Part shown: piece after piece, positions 1-7,085 of the stretch
Layout of the letters: every line of letters starts with the position of its first letter
Position numbering within the stretch: the stretch's first letter is position 1
Assembly: GCA_913046025.1 (NCBI GenBank)
Contig: CAJWRP010000084.1
Span: 1-7,824 of the forward strand
Reading direction: 5' to 3'
DNA length: 7,824 nt
Source of the DNA: an uncultured Chloroflexota bacterium
GTDB lineage: Bacteria > Chloroflexota > Dehalococcoidia > SAR202 > UBA11138
Notes under the pieces: model-generated
What the model was told of the DNA's origin: nothing
What the model saw: only the letters and a program-made list of their open reading frames with translations
Databases searched by the model: none
Program-made: the position numbers and the translations under genes

Positions 1-1811
1 TGAAGGGCCATGCCTTTCAGCCAGACAGCGTTTGGCAAAACGAGCTGGAGGAGTCGTTCCCCTTCGAGGAGACCGTGGACCAGCTTTCGACCCTGGCCGA
101 GGTCAAGGGCGATATGGAGACCACCAAGCCCATGGACCGCCTGGTGTGCGGAGACGTGGGTTACGGCAAGACGGAGATTGCGCTGCGGGCCGCCTTCAAG
201 GCCGTCATGGACGGCAAGCAGGTGGCAGTGCTGGTGCCGACCACGGTTCTCGCTCAACAGCATTACATGACCTTCTCCCAGAGACTCTCCGCATATCCAT
301 GCAAGGTCGAGGTGCTCAGTCGATTCCGTACCGACAAAGAGCAGCGAGAGGTCATCGACGGGTTAGCCGCGGGCACGGTAGACATCTGCATTGGCACCCA
401 TCGACTCATCCAGAAAGACGTCAAATTCAAAGACCTGGGACTGGTAGTAGTAGACGAGGAGCAGCGCTTTGGTGTGGCCCACAAGGAGCGTCTCAAGCAG
501 ATGCGTCAGGAGGTGGACGTCCTCACGCTGACGGCCACGCCGATCCCGCGTACCCTACACATGTCCATGGCGGGCGTACGCGATATGAGCACCATCGAGA
601 CGCCTCCGGAAGAGCGTCTGCCCATCAAGACCTACGTCTCTGAGTTCAGTGACGACCTGATACGGGAGGCGATTCTGAGAGAGCTGGACCGGCAAGGGCA
701 GGTCTACTTTTTGCACAATCGCGTGCACAACATCGACTACATGGCCAAGTACATCAACAATCTGGTGCCTGAGGCCAAGTTTGGTATCGCTCATGGCCAG
801 ATGGGCGAGAGCGAGCTTGAGAGCGCCATGCTGGACTTCGCTGAGGGCAAGATGGACGTTCTGGTGTGCACGACCATCATCGAGTCGGGGTTGGACATCC
901 CCAACGTCAATACTCTGATAATCAACAGGGCCGACTCTTTTGGACTGTCTCAGCTTTATCAACTTAGAGGCAGGGTAGGTCGTAGCGCACGTCGGGCCTA
1001 CTCCTACTTGCTAATACCCCCGGCCAAGGGCCTCACAGAGCCTGCGGAGAAGCGGCTGAAGGCCATGTTGGCTGCCACAGAGCTAGGCGCGGGCTTCCGC
1101 ATCGCTATGAAGGACCTGGAGATTCGCGGCGCTGGCAACATACTGGGCTCGGAGCAGAGCGGCCACATCCATGCGGTGGGGTTCGATCTGTATACGCGGT
1201 TGTTGTCTAACGCTGTGGAAGAGCTGCGGGCCATGCGTGAGAACGGCCAGATCCCCGGCCAACCAGGAGAAGAGGGCATCGACTATTCGGGACTACTGCC
1301 TGAAGGTGGCCTACCTGGATCATCGTCCACCACTCAGGAGCCGGAGTACGGCGTGGTTGTTGAGCTAGGCATACCTGCCAGTGTTCCCGAAGACTACATC
1401 GACGACCTGTCGACGCGGCTGGGCATTTACCAACGGCTTGTGCAGCTAAAGTCGCCTGAACAGGTTGACGATATGGAGGATGAGCTGCGGGACCGGTTTG
1501 GCGCGGTGCCGTGGCAGGCTGAGAATCTGATGTACGTCCTTAAGCTCAAAATACTGGCTAGAAACGCTCATATCGAATCTATTAACAGGGACCGCGACAG
1601 AATTGTATTGCGCTTTGCTGGCGACATCGGAGGGGCTCGTCGGGCCATGGAGCGTACGCTGGGTCGGAACTACGAGGTTGGCAATAACCAGATTCGTCTG
1701 GCCTTGGACAGTTTGGATGGCGAGTGGGAGAAGCCATTGCTTGAAGGAGTCCAAAAGCTATCGGACTTCATGGATCAGATGGCCACCGCTGGTATGGCCG
1801 CCGTGAAGTAG
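1..1811 (+). CDS. mfd: Transcription-repair coupling factor Mfd, C-terminal part (5' end outside window)
   Basis: Mfd is a cytoplasmic ATP-dependent DNA translocase that removes RNA polymerase stalled at lesions and recruits UvrA for nucleotide excision repair. About 602 codons are present, read from base 3. Bacterial Mfd is usually near 1,150 residues, so roughly the UvrB-like and polymerase-interaction halves lie off the left edge. What is visible is the RecG-like superfamily 2 motor: an FEETVDQ segment before the motor (about 75-83), Walker A GDVGYGKT (150-173), the Walker B box DEEQ (453-464), motif III TATPIPR (531-551), a motif V region ESGLDIPN, and motif [11 protein letters not shown] (960-986). 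A C-terminal TRCF-type region follows, ending in TAG at 1809-1811. The frame is open from the left edge, so internal GTG/ATG codons are not starts. No lesion is seen. RecG is the only close alternative, but [16 protein letters not shown] and the TRCF tail favour Mfd strongly. Confidence 0.97.
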   Translation, partial: KGHAFQPDSVWQNELEESFPFEETVDQLSTLAEVKGDMETTKPMDRLVCGDVGYGKTEIALRAAFKAVMDGKQVAVLVPTTVLAQQHYMTFSQRLSAYPCKVEVLSRFRTDKEQREVIDGLAAGTVDICIGTHRLIQKDVKFKDLGLVVVDEEQRFGVAHKERLKQMRQEVDVLTLTATPIPRTLHMSMAGVRDMSTIETPPEERLPIKTYVSEFSDDLIREAILRELDRQGQVYFLHNRVHNIDYMAKYINNLVPEAKFGIAHGQMGESELESAMLDFAEGKMDVLVCTTIIESGLDIPNVNTLIINRADSFGLSQLYQLRGRVGRSARRAYSYLLIPPAKGLTEPAEKRLKAMLAATELGAGFRIAMKDLEIRGAGNILGSEQSGHIHAVGFDLYTRLLSNAVEELRAMRENGQIPGQPGEEGIDYSGLLPEGGLPGSSSTTQEPEYGVVVELGIPASVPEDYIDDLSTRLGIYQRLVQLKSPEQVDDMEDELRDRFGAVPWQAENLMYVLKLKILARNAHIESINRDRDRIVLRFAGDIGGARRAMERTLGRNYEVGNNQIRLALDSLDGEWEKPLLEGVQKLSDFMDQMATAGMAAVK

Positions 1812-1865
1812 TCTTTTGCGTTGCAACGACATTTCTAAATTGGCGTAAACTTCCGTTAGTTAGAC

Positions 1866-1905
1866 CGCTGGACACTGAGGTTTTGCAAAACCTCAGTGTC
1901 CAGCG
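1866..1905. repeat. Perfect 40-bp palindrome (two 20-bp arms, no spacer)
   Basis: The left arm CGCTGGACACTGAGGTTTTG (1866-1885) is followed directly by its exact reverse complement (1886-1905). Pairing stops at the flanking bases 1865/1906. No T-run follows on either strand, so a standard intrinsic terminator is unlikely. It lies 54 bp after the mfd stop and ends where homology to a PIN-domain toxin begins. It could be a dispersed palindromic repeat (REP or MITE-like), two abutted terminal inverted repeats left by a mobile element, or a structured mRNA end for mfd. The sequence alone does not decide. A shorter 10-bp palindrome, CGTTGCAACG, lies nearby at 1819-1828. Confidence 0.9.
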
Positions 1906-2282
1906 CACCCTCAACATTATTGGTGGGCCGGCTGGCCATGGTGGCCTCCGACGATCAGTTCACTTCCAGTGTGAGCTTCGGCGAGATGGTCTACGGAGCT
2001 TACAAGCAGGGTGACGTAACTGAAAACCTGCTGAGCGACCCGGAAGACAGGATGATACTCAACTTGAACATTCTAGACTTCGATACGGCTGCGGCACACC
2101 GCTACGGTATTTTGAAAGTGTATTTGCAACGAGTGAATCTCACCGTCAGCGATACCGATACGCGAATTGCGGCCATAGCCCTGAATCATGGCCTGACGCT
2201 AATCACAAGCTAGACCTTGCGTTTTCCGGGAATGCCCGGATTGCGAACGGAAAACTGGCTTGCCGAAAAGGTGTCCGTCTAA
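1896..2282 (+). pseudogene. VapC-like PIN-domain toxin remnant, 5'-truncated with an in-frame stop
   Basis: VapC toxins are small PIN-domain RNases of type II toxin-antitoxin systems. The readable peptide matches the middle and end of the family: FGEMVYGA with the conserved Glu (E30 of the open stretch), the FDTAAAHRYG segment, and SDTDTRIAAIAL with the second acidic site. Two defects are visible. First, the N-terminal strand with the first catalytic Asp (family pattern xLLDTN) is missing; the 40-bp palindrome occupies that place. Second, TAG at 2211-2213 falls where the family has the Asn/Asp after LVT. The same frame then continues past the stop with FPGMPGLRTENWL, the typical VapC C-terminus, to TAA at 2280-2282. 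A GTG at 1896 opens the frame but lies inside the palindrome and has no good ribosome site. No vapB-like antitoxin gene is visible beside it. It is inferred to be non-functional. A short expressed fragment cannot be excluded. Confidence 0.8.
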
Positions 2283-2286
2283 GTCT

Positions 2287-2307
2287 GCTTAAGAAAGTCC
2301 CTTAAGC
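2287..2307. repeat. Small inverted repeat over the HAD gene stop codon
   Basis: Arms GCTTAAG (2287-2293) and CTTAAGC (2301-2307) are perfect 7-bp complements around a 7-base loop. They span the last codons and the TAA stop of the minus-strand HAD gene, in the 6-bp gap to the vapC remnant. It could form a weak hairpin at the convergent gene ends. There is no adjacent T-run on the minus strand, so I do not call it a terminator. Confidence 0.4.
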
Positions 2308-2996
2308 ACCTGCGATAGTTCGTTGAGCGTCTCGATCCGTGGGTAGTCGTTGTAGCCAATATGATTGCCGTCACGGTCCAGAAGTACTGGTCGTATCCCA
2401 ACTCCAACAGCCCCATCAATGTCCGACGTCAACTGGTCACCTACGTGTACCGCTTCTTCGGGGGCGGCGTTGGCTTTTTCCAACGCCTTGTGGAAAATGG
2501 GCGGTTTTGGCTTTTCTGCCCCAACCTCCATGGATGTAACCGTGAAATCTAGGTGATTCAGAAGCCCAAGGCTGTCTGCCAGCTCGTCGCCGTCCTGGTG
2601 AATGTTGCTAATTAGACCTATCGTTAGGCCCTGTTCTCGCAGACGCTGTAGCGTTGGAATCGAGTCTTCGAATACTGCCAGTCCGTACTCCACCTTACGT
2701 ATGCGCTTCCATATCTCACCGGCCAGTGCTGGATCGACCTCCACACCCGATCCGCTAAGCACCAGCCGCTCGTACTCCGCAAAGAAAGCGTCTCGTTCGG
2801 TGTGACTGAGGCTTCGCATGGGTTTGGTAGCGTTCTGTGCCGACATGAACCCGTCCGCTAGATGATAGCCACGAATTATGCCTTCTGGAGTAACCTGCAG
2901 ACCGAAATCGGCCAAAGCTTCTGACTGTATCTCGTATCGGGACGGCCGGAACCCGGCCAGTGTGTTGTAAAGGTCGAAAAATACCGCTGTGATCAT
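2289..2996 (-). CDS. HAD-superfamily hydrolase (subclass IA-like)
   Basis: A 235-residue protein with all four haloacid dehalogenase motifs in order: motif I FFDLYNTL with nucleophile D8, motif II at S130 (GLISN), motif III Lys K162 in EKPKPPIF, and motif IV GDQLTSD with D187 and D192. An alpha-helical cap fits between residues about 15 and 110, as in subclass IA. Motif I has Tyr (Y10) where HAD phosphatases carry the second Asp of DxD. This DxY pattern occurs in L-2-haloacid dehalogenases and in many uncharacterised hydrolases, so the substrate is unknown. The ATG at 2994-2996 is supported by AGGA at 3002-3005 (minus strand) five bases upstream. No signal peptide or membrane segment is seen; it is probably cytoplasmic. 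It converges on the vapC remnant and diverges from the AIR-synthase gene. The family is certain; the reaction is not. Confidence 0.9.
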   Translation of the reverse strand: MITAVFFDLYNTLAGFRPSRYEIQSEALADFGLQVTPEGIIRGYHLADGFMSAQNATKPMRSLSHTERDAFFAEYERLVLSGSGVEVDPALAGEIWKRIRKVEYGLAVFEDSIPTLQRLREQGLTIGLISNIHQDGDELADSLGLLNHLDFTVTSMEVGAEKPKPPIFHKALEKANAAPEEAVHVGDQLTSDIDGAVGVGIRPVLLDRDGNHIGYNDYPRIETLNELSQVLKGLS

Positions 2997-3001
2997 GATT
3001 T

Positions 3002-3005
3002 TCCT
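3002..3005 (-). promoter_or_regulatory. Ribosome binding site of the HAD gene
   Basis: AGGA on the minus strand, five bases before the ATG at 2994-2996. It fixes the start of the HAD hydrolase. Confidence 0.6.
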
Positions 3006-3127
3006 ATGATAGCATTCAGAGAAGATCAGGTCTGGTTAGACGTCGCGGAGCCCTGAACTTTGCGAATAACGTAGGCCCCGGCCTGTTCTCTATATCGCAT
3101 AATTACGGTTTATCGGGACGTATAAAA

Positions 3128-4141
3128 ATGCAGGCAGGAAAGTTGCCACTGAGGTTTCTTTCAGAGCTTCTGGGCAAGATCGAAATCGATGACCCGCGAG
3201 TTTTCCTGGGCGCTAAGCCCGGCGAAGATGGCGCGCTTATCGATTTCGGTGATCGCTATCTGGTTGCCAAGACAGATCCTATTACCTTCGCATCCGATTT
3301 GATCGGCTGGTACCTGGTGCAGGTCAACTGCAACGACTTGGCCGTCATGGGCGCTACGCCGAAGTGGGTCATGGTGACCCTGCTGCTGCCTGAGGGCATA
3401 TCCGAAGCCGAAGTCAGTGACATATTCGAGCAGCTACTGGAGGCTTGCAAGGCCAGGAACATAACACTGGTTGGCGGCCATACCGAGGTCACGTACGACC
3501 TACCGCGTCCCATAGCCATTGGATGCATGCTGGGTGAGGTCGCCAAGGACCGAGTGGTGATGACATCGGGAGCGCGGGTCGGCGACAGCATCATCCTGAC
3601 CCAAGGCATATCCATTGAGGGCACAGCCCTGCTGGCTCGGGAGGCCACAGAGCAGTTGTTAGGAGCTGGAGTGGCAGTAGATGTCATCGATAGAGCCAAG
3701 GACCTGCTTTTTGATCCGGGTATTAGCGTCTCGGAGGCGGCGGAAATCGCTTGCAAGGCGGTGGATGTGCACGCCATGCACGACCCCACGGAAGGCGGCC
3801 TTGCTACAGGGTTGCTGGAACTGGCTACCGGCGCTGGTGCTGGAATGCGAGTAGAATTGGATAGGATACGCGTTTTGCCGGAGTGTCGGGCCATATGCGG
3901 AGCGCTAGGGCTAGACCCGCTGGGATTAATAGCCTCGGGAGCACTTTTGGCGACGGTCTCACCAGAGGATGTACCCCAGCTGATCGATGCGCTGGCTAGA
4001 CTCAGCATCCCGGCGTTCGAGATAGGTCGACTGACGCCAGCCGACCAGGGGCTGAAGCTGGTGACATCGCAGGGCGAGGGTGAATGGCCAGCCTTTGATA
4101 GAGACGAGCTGGCGAGATTCTTTTCAGGCGTCGAGCATTGA
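3128..4141 (+). CDS. AIR-synthase-related protein, HypE-like
   Basis: A 337-residue member of the PurM/SelD/ThiL/HypE fold family of ATP-using enzymes. The N-terminal AIRS domain shows GEDGA (32-36), KTDPI (48-52), NDLAVMGATP (69-78) and GGHTEVT (116-122). The C-terminal AIRS_C domain has HDPTEGG (218-224), the glycine-rich signature of this family. The overall pattern is closest to HypE, which makes the cyano ligand of [NiFe]-hydrogenase through a C-terminal cysteine in a PRIC-like tail. Here the protein ends FFSGVEH with no cysteine near the end, so classical HypE activity is unlikely. No hyp or hydrogenase genes are in view. It may be an uncharacterised AIR-synthase paralogue whose reaction cannot be assigned. 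The start is ATG 3128, with only a weak upstream GGGAC. A CATAAT (3098-3103) could be a -10 box, but no matching -35 is evident. An AGGCC-CC-GGCCT inverted repeat lies at 3073-3084. Confidence 0.88.
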   Translation: MQAGKLPLRFLSELLGKIEIDDPRVFLGAKPGEDGALIDFGDRYLVAKTDPITFASDLIGWYLVQVNCNDLAVMGATPKWVMVTLLLPEGISEAEVSDIFEQLLEACKARNITLVGGHTEVTYDLPRPIAIGCMLGEVAKDRVVMTSGARVGDSIILTQGISIEGTALLAREATEQLLGAGVAVDVIDRAKDLLFDPGISVSEAAEIACKAVDVHAMHDPTEGGLATGLLELATGAGAGMRVELDRIRVLPECRAICGALGLDPLGLIASGALLATVSPEDVPQLIDALARLSIPAFEIGRLTPADQGLKLVTSQGEGEWPAFDRDELARFFSGVEH

Positions 4142-4166
4142 TGAGTTTGAGGTAGTGCCGCATCGT

Positions 4167-5449
4167 ATGACAAGCATATCGTGGGCGCACAAGGGCGTCT
4201 TGTTGAGGTCTCTCAGGGCTGCTGGTCTACTGTCTTCTATTTATCGCTTTTGTCGGCTGTGTAACAGCTACGCCGCCTGGCGCAGGGGTCCTTCAGACGC
4301 CGGACAGCGTCGTATCTCAGCCAATTTCAACATCGACGGCTATTCCTACATTCTAAGCGACTGCCATCTCAGTGGCTATACCAACCTCTACTAAGGCCCC
4401 GTCTTCCACTCCCACGCCGCCGCCTACCATCGCTCATACGTCGACTGCTACTGCCGTCATGGTTCCCACATCAACACTCACACTGGCAAACACGGCCATG
4501 CCCGTGCCACTTCCAACCGCCACGGCATCACTAACGTTCACGTCTAAGCCTACGCTGACTCCCACCGCGATCCCTACGCTGGTACCTACTCCGGTAAGGC
4601 AGCCCACGGGCAATCTTGTACTGTTCGCTCCGAGAAGGTGTGACGCAGCAATCATTGTGACGAGCACTCGAACCGACGACGCGCGCAAGCTTGATCTCAA
4701 CACAGAGGTCTCTGGTGGCGAAGACACGTTCATTAGCTGGACCGTGACGAATCTAGGCCCGCTATCAATCAGACCTTCTTCGTTGACCTGATGATGGATG
4801 GTGTTGTTGTTATCGAGCGTTGGACTAGTGAGAGGGTAGTGTCTAGAAACGGCAATTATTTTGTAGATAATTGGAGTGACATTGGGAGCTTGATCAGGCC
4901 TTACTCAGGCCTTCACATCTTCAAATTAATTGTTGATACCATAAATTTATTCTTGGAAACAAATGAAAGTGACAACAGTTTTGAGTATATATTTAAGTGG
5001 CTAGAGCCTGCATGCAGCAGGCTACCATCAGTGTCCCTAAGTATTCTGACCTAGCACCTGCTGCCTGTAAAGGATGGCCTGTAGCAGAAGTTGCTAGTAC
5101 AATAATTGGCGATACAACTAATGGTGATCTCAGCGTTAATTTGCAGACGTACATTAGTTACGGGTTCAGAAACTTAGGAGAAACCATCCTATCTGTGGGT
5201 ACGATTATTCCCGTCTGCATGTATTATGATGAAGTTCTTGTAAACATCGAATATTTGCATGGAAATGGGGTAACTGAAAGCGCATTGACGGTAAATTGGG
5301 GAGGTCTGCATAAAGCTGTCTATATAAGTTAAAGAGGACATCGTATAACCATAGAAATCGATCCACTCAATCAGGTTCTAGAGATTAACGAGACAAATAA
5401 CGTTAATGAGGCAGATTTTGTATGGGGTCCGGCTGTTGGCAATCCCTAA
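4167..5449 (+). pseudogene. Degenerate lipoprotein with Thr/Pro-rich linker and two CARDB domains
   Basis: The intact ancestor was probably a surface lipoprotein: signal peptide, flexible linker, then two CARDB adhesion-like beta-sandwich domains. A possible start is ATG 4167, giving a basic N-region. After a +1 shift between about 4207 and 4225 the frame reads a hydrophobic stretch GLLVYCLLFIAFVGC ending in a lipobox (Cys at 4258-4260). A Thr/Pro-rich linker follows to about 4605 and is broken by TAA at 4354-4356. CARDB-1 (about 4630-5003) shifts frame by -1 near 4766, between FISWTVTNLGPLS and NQTFFVDL, and ends with the hallmark ETNESDNSFEY. Another -1 shift near 5020-5036 leads to CARDB-2, which has TAA at 5330-5332. 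The same frame continues with ITIEIDPLNQVLEINETNN to TAA 5447-5449. Five lesions in 1.3 kb, beside intact neighbours, point to a pseudogene rather than sequencing error, though error is not excluded. The second half is visibly richer in A+T than the flanking genes. Confidence 0.78.
4207..4260 (+). other. Remnant lipoprotein signal peptide with lipobox
   Basis: In the frame that later encodes the Thr/Pro linker, about 12 hydrophobic residues precede FVGC, with the Cys codon TGT at 4258-4260. This is the usual site of lipid attachment after signal peptidase II cleavage. A stop codon at 4204-4206 closes this frame just upstream and no ATG, GTG or TTG lies between. The basic N-region must therefore come from another frame (ATG 4167), which implies a frameshift, or from a rare CTG start at 4219/4222. 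Confidence 0.6.
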
Positions 5450-5606
5450 TTAGCTGACCGTGACTGGTAAAAGGCTTCGTTTGAGGGTGTTTTTAACAGG
5501 TCATTGGCCACTGTAATTAGGCCTAAAGCGGGTCTAAGATTGTTTGCAAATTTCAAATGCCCGATGCTAAACTTAATTGGACTGGAACTATAGCGGGAGT
5601 ATCAAT
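5450..5606 (+). promoter_or_regulatory. Leader region and candidate promoter of the nuo operon
   Basis: The 157 bases between the CARDB remnant and nuoA hold no open frame of note. The best promoter-like pair is TTGCAA (5544-5549) and TAAACT (5568-5573), each matching about four of six consensus bases with an 18-bp spacer. This would start transcription some 25-30 bases before the nuoA start. The match is weak and the sigma-factor consensus of this organism is unknown. A motif GGACTGGAACTA at 5579-5590 recurs in variant form before nuoD. Confidence 0.3.
5595..5599 (+). promoter_or_regulatory. Ribosome binding site of nuoA
   Basis: GGGAG, seven bases before GTG 5607. This spacing selects GTG 5607 over the in-frame TTG at 5577, which lacks a ribosome site. 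Confidence 0.65.
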
Positions 5607-5975
5607 GTGCCCGAAGATTTCGTAGTAAACTGGACGGCTGTGCTCGTAGTGGCTGGTGTCGGAGCTGCAGGGATATTAGGTATGTTCGCTACCTCTTTCC
5701 TGATCGCCCCCAAACGCCCTTCAGCGATGAAGGACCTCCCTTACGAGTGCGGTATCGAGCCTGGTCCCTATCGCTGGTCTCAGATCAACATTCGTTACTA
5801 CGTTTTCGCAATACTCTTCCTGATCTTCGACGTTGAAGCCGTGTTCTTGTTCCCATGGGCAATAGTATTCCTGGACACTATACCGGCTGTGTTCTACGAA
5901 ATGCTGGTGTTTATCGGCATCCTGCTCTTTGGCGTATTTTACGGGTGGAGAAAGGGCGTGCTTCAGTGGAGATAA
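5607..5975 (+). CDS. nuoA: NADH:quinone oxidoreductase subunit A
   Basis: NuoA (ND3 equivalent) is a small membrane subunit of complex I next to the quinone-binding cavity; its TM1-TM2 loop contacts NuoB and NuoD. The 122-residue product has three predicted transmembrane helices at about 10-33, 64-87 and 94-113. The long loop between the first two carries the family signature [11 protein letters not shown] with conserved Cys C48. Helix 2 has [12 protein letters not shown] with the conserved acidic residues D75 and E77. The length is normal for the family. GTG 5607 is chosen for its ribosome site; TTG 5577 would add ten residues. The stop at 5973-5975 overlaps the start of nuoB by ten bases, so translation is probably coupled. 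It is the first gene of the visible nuo operon. Confidence 0.95.
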   Translation: MPEDFVVNWTAVLVVAGVGAAGILGMFATSFLIAPKRPSAMKDLPYECGIEPGPYRWSQINIRYYVFAILFLIFDVEAVFLFPWAIVFLDTIPAVFYEMLVFIGILLFGVFYGWRKGVLQWR

Positions 5976-6568
5976 AGCCTAGGCCTCTTGGGCTGGGGTA
6001 CGAGCCCGGTCAAGGAAACACTCCTGCAGATAGTGTGCTGCAAAAGGTGTTGCCCAATGCTCTTACTGCCAAGTCCGACGAGCTTTTCGCTCTAGCGCGA
6101 AAGTCGTCGCTATGGACGCTTTCTTTCGGACTGGCATGTTGCGCAATCGAGATGATTGGGGCCCACATGTCGCACCACGACGTGGACCGCTTTGGTATCG
6201 TGACCTGGCCTTCTCCGCGGCAAGCGGATGTGATGATCGTGGCTGGCACTGTGGTAAAGAAGATGGCCGACCCAATCAAGCTACTGTATGAGCAGATGCC
6301 AGATCCTAAATGGGTAATCGCTATGGGTAGTTGTGCCACCAATGGTGGGCCGTATTACCGCTCCTACTCTGTCGTAATGGGAGTGGACCACCTGATACCT
6401 GTGGACGTTTATGTGCCTGGATGCCCGCCTCGTCCGGAGGCCCTTATATACGGACTGTTGCAGCTCCAGGAAAAGATAAAGCAGGACGCCAAGAACCGTG
6501 GCGTTACTCTTTCAGAGGAAGTATTGGCACCACTTCCAGAAGTACCTAATGACGACACCTCCGAATAA
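5966..6568 (+). CDS. nuoB: NADH:quinone oxidoreductase subunit B (N2 iron-sulfur subunit)
   Basis: NuoB (PSST equivalent) holds cluster N2, the last [4Fe-4S] centre before quinone. The product is 200 residues. All four ligands are present: tandem C58-C59 in [10 protein letters not shown]123 in MGSCA, and C153 in [11 protein letters not shown]. The DVDRFG and [14 protein letters not shown] blocks are also typical. One unusual point is WPSPRQ (W81-Q86), where most NuoB/PSST proteins have RASPRQ; the Arg is replaced by Trp. The C-terminal tail (about 170-200) is charged and variable. GTG 5966 is chosen because the conserved protein begins shortly after it. GGAGAAAGGG at 5947-5956 ends nine bases upstream. 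A reading frame continues upstream to an ATG at 5855, but that part lies inside nuoA and has no homology. It overlaps nuoA by 10 bases and nuoC by 20. Confidence 0.96.
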   Translation: MEIKPRPLGLGYEPGQGNTPADSVLQKVLPNALTAKSDELFALARKSSLWTLSFGLACCAIEMIGAHMSHHDVDRFGIVTWPSPRQADVMIVAGTVVKKMADPIKLLYEQMPDPKWVIAMGSCATNGGPYYRSYSVVMGVDHLIPVDVYVPGCPPRPEALIYGLLQLQEKIKQDAKNRGVTLSEEVLAPLPEVPNDDTSE

Positions 6569-7085
6569 CCCGCCCAGGCGAGTTAGGCATGAGCCCGAAG
6601 TCCCTGAAGCGCCGGTTGCCCTCAGCTCAGTCAGTGAGGCGCTGTCCGGCATTCTTGGCGAGGTCTTTGCGGATTTCGACATTGAAATCGGCGCCAAAGT
6701 AGACGAGGTGACACTGACCGTCAAGCCCAAAGACGTGCCTGCGGTGTGCAAGCTGGCCAAGGAAGACCCACGGCTGTTGTGCAATTACCTCAGGTCGCTG
6801 TCTGTGGTCGACTATGTGGAGAAGCTGGAAGTCAGCTACCACCTGCTGTCGTTGACCAAGAGACATAAGTTTGTTGTAAAAACCGACGTTTCGCCAGATG
6901 AGCCATATGTGCCGTCTGTGTACCCAGTTTGGCGCGGTGCGGACTGGTTTGAGCGAGAGGGCCACGACCTGTTTGGGGTCGTCTTCGAAGGGCACCCGAA
7001 CCTAACTCCATTGCTGCTTTATGAGGGTTTCGAAGGGCACCCTGGCCTCAAGAGTTTTCCATTTCACGATTACGAGGAGTGGTAG
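6549..7085 (+). CDS. nuoC: NADH:quinone oxidoreductase subunit C
   Basis: NuoC (30-kDa equivalent) is a peripheral-arm subunit that packs against NuoD and NuoB; it binds no cofactor. The product is 178 residues. The 30-kDa signature is clear: [20 protein letters not shown] (131-150), followed by [11 protein letters not shown] near the C-terminus. The core alpha/beta domain, with [18 protein letters not shown], precedes it. The first 25 or so residues are rich in Pro and Arg and are not conserved. ATG 6549 is chosen: it overlaps nuoB by 20 bases, consistent with translational coupling. An upstream in-frame ATG at 6498 would lie deeper in nuoB and add 17 unrelated residues. The ribosome site is weak (AGAAG near 6537). 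It is not fused to NuoD, unlike NuoCD of E. coli. Confidence 0.95.
   Translation: MTTPPNNPPRRVRHEPEVPEAPVALSSVSEALSGILGEVFADFDIEIGAKVDEVTLTVKPKDVPAVCKLAKEDPRLLCNYLRSLSVVDYVEKLEVSYHLLSLTKRHKFVVKTDVSPDEPYVPSVYPVWRGADWFEREGHDLFGVVFEGHPNLTPLLLYEGFEGHPGLKSFPFHDYEEW

Noticed and set aside
32..643. Open frame of about 200 codons inside mfd in another frame
   Set aside because: It overlaps the conserved Mfd helicase motifs, its translation is Arg/Gly/His-rich with no family pattern, and it has no ribosome site.
2221..2255. GTTTTCCG/CGGAAAAC inverted repeat with an inner CCGGG/CCCGG hairpin, considered as a terminator
   Set aside because: It lies in the readable C-terminal codons of the vapC remnant and no T-run follows.
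3073..3084. AGGCC-CC-GGCCT inverted repeat as an operator between the divergent HAD and AIR-synthase genes
   Set aside because: Five-base GC-rich arms are too short to support an operator call without conservation data.
3147..3157. CACTGAGGTTT shared between the palindrome arm and the start of the AIR-synthase gene
   Set aside because: Eleven bases lying in conserved-frame coding sequence, with no inverted partner beside it. Probably coincidence.
3256..4173. Minus-strand open frame of about 305 codons opposite the AIR-synthase gene
   Set aside because: The translation is Ser/Pro-rich antisense of a well-conserved gene, with no domain pattern.
4080..4394. Open frame overlapping the end of the AIR-synthase gene and running into the lipoprotein region
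   Set aside because: Only its ATG at 4167 is plausible, as the original lipoprotein start. The rest has no family resemblance, and the neighbouring frame carries the lipobox and Thr/Pro linker.
4766..5036. Programmed ribosomal frameshifting in the CARDB gene
   Set aside because: Three shifts in two directions plus two stop codons, with no slippery heptamer at the junctions, fit decay far better than recoding.
5014..5064. GCAGCAGG/CCTGCTGC inverted repeat near a frameshift junction
   Set aside because: The 35-base loop and the repetitive CTG/CAG content make chance likely.
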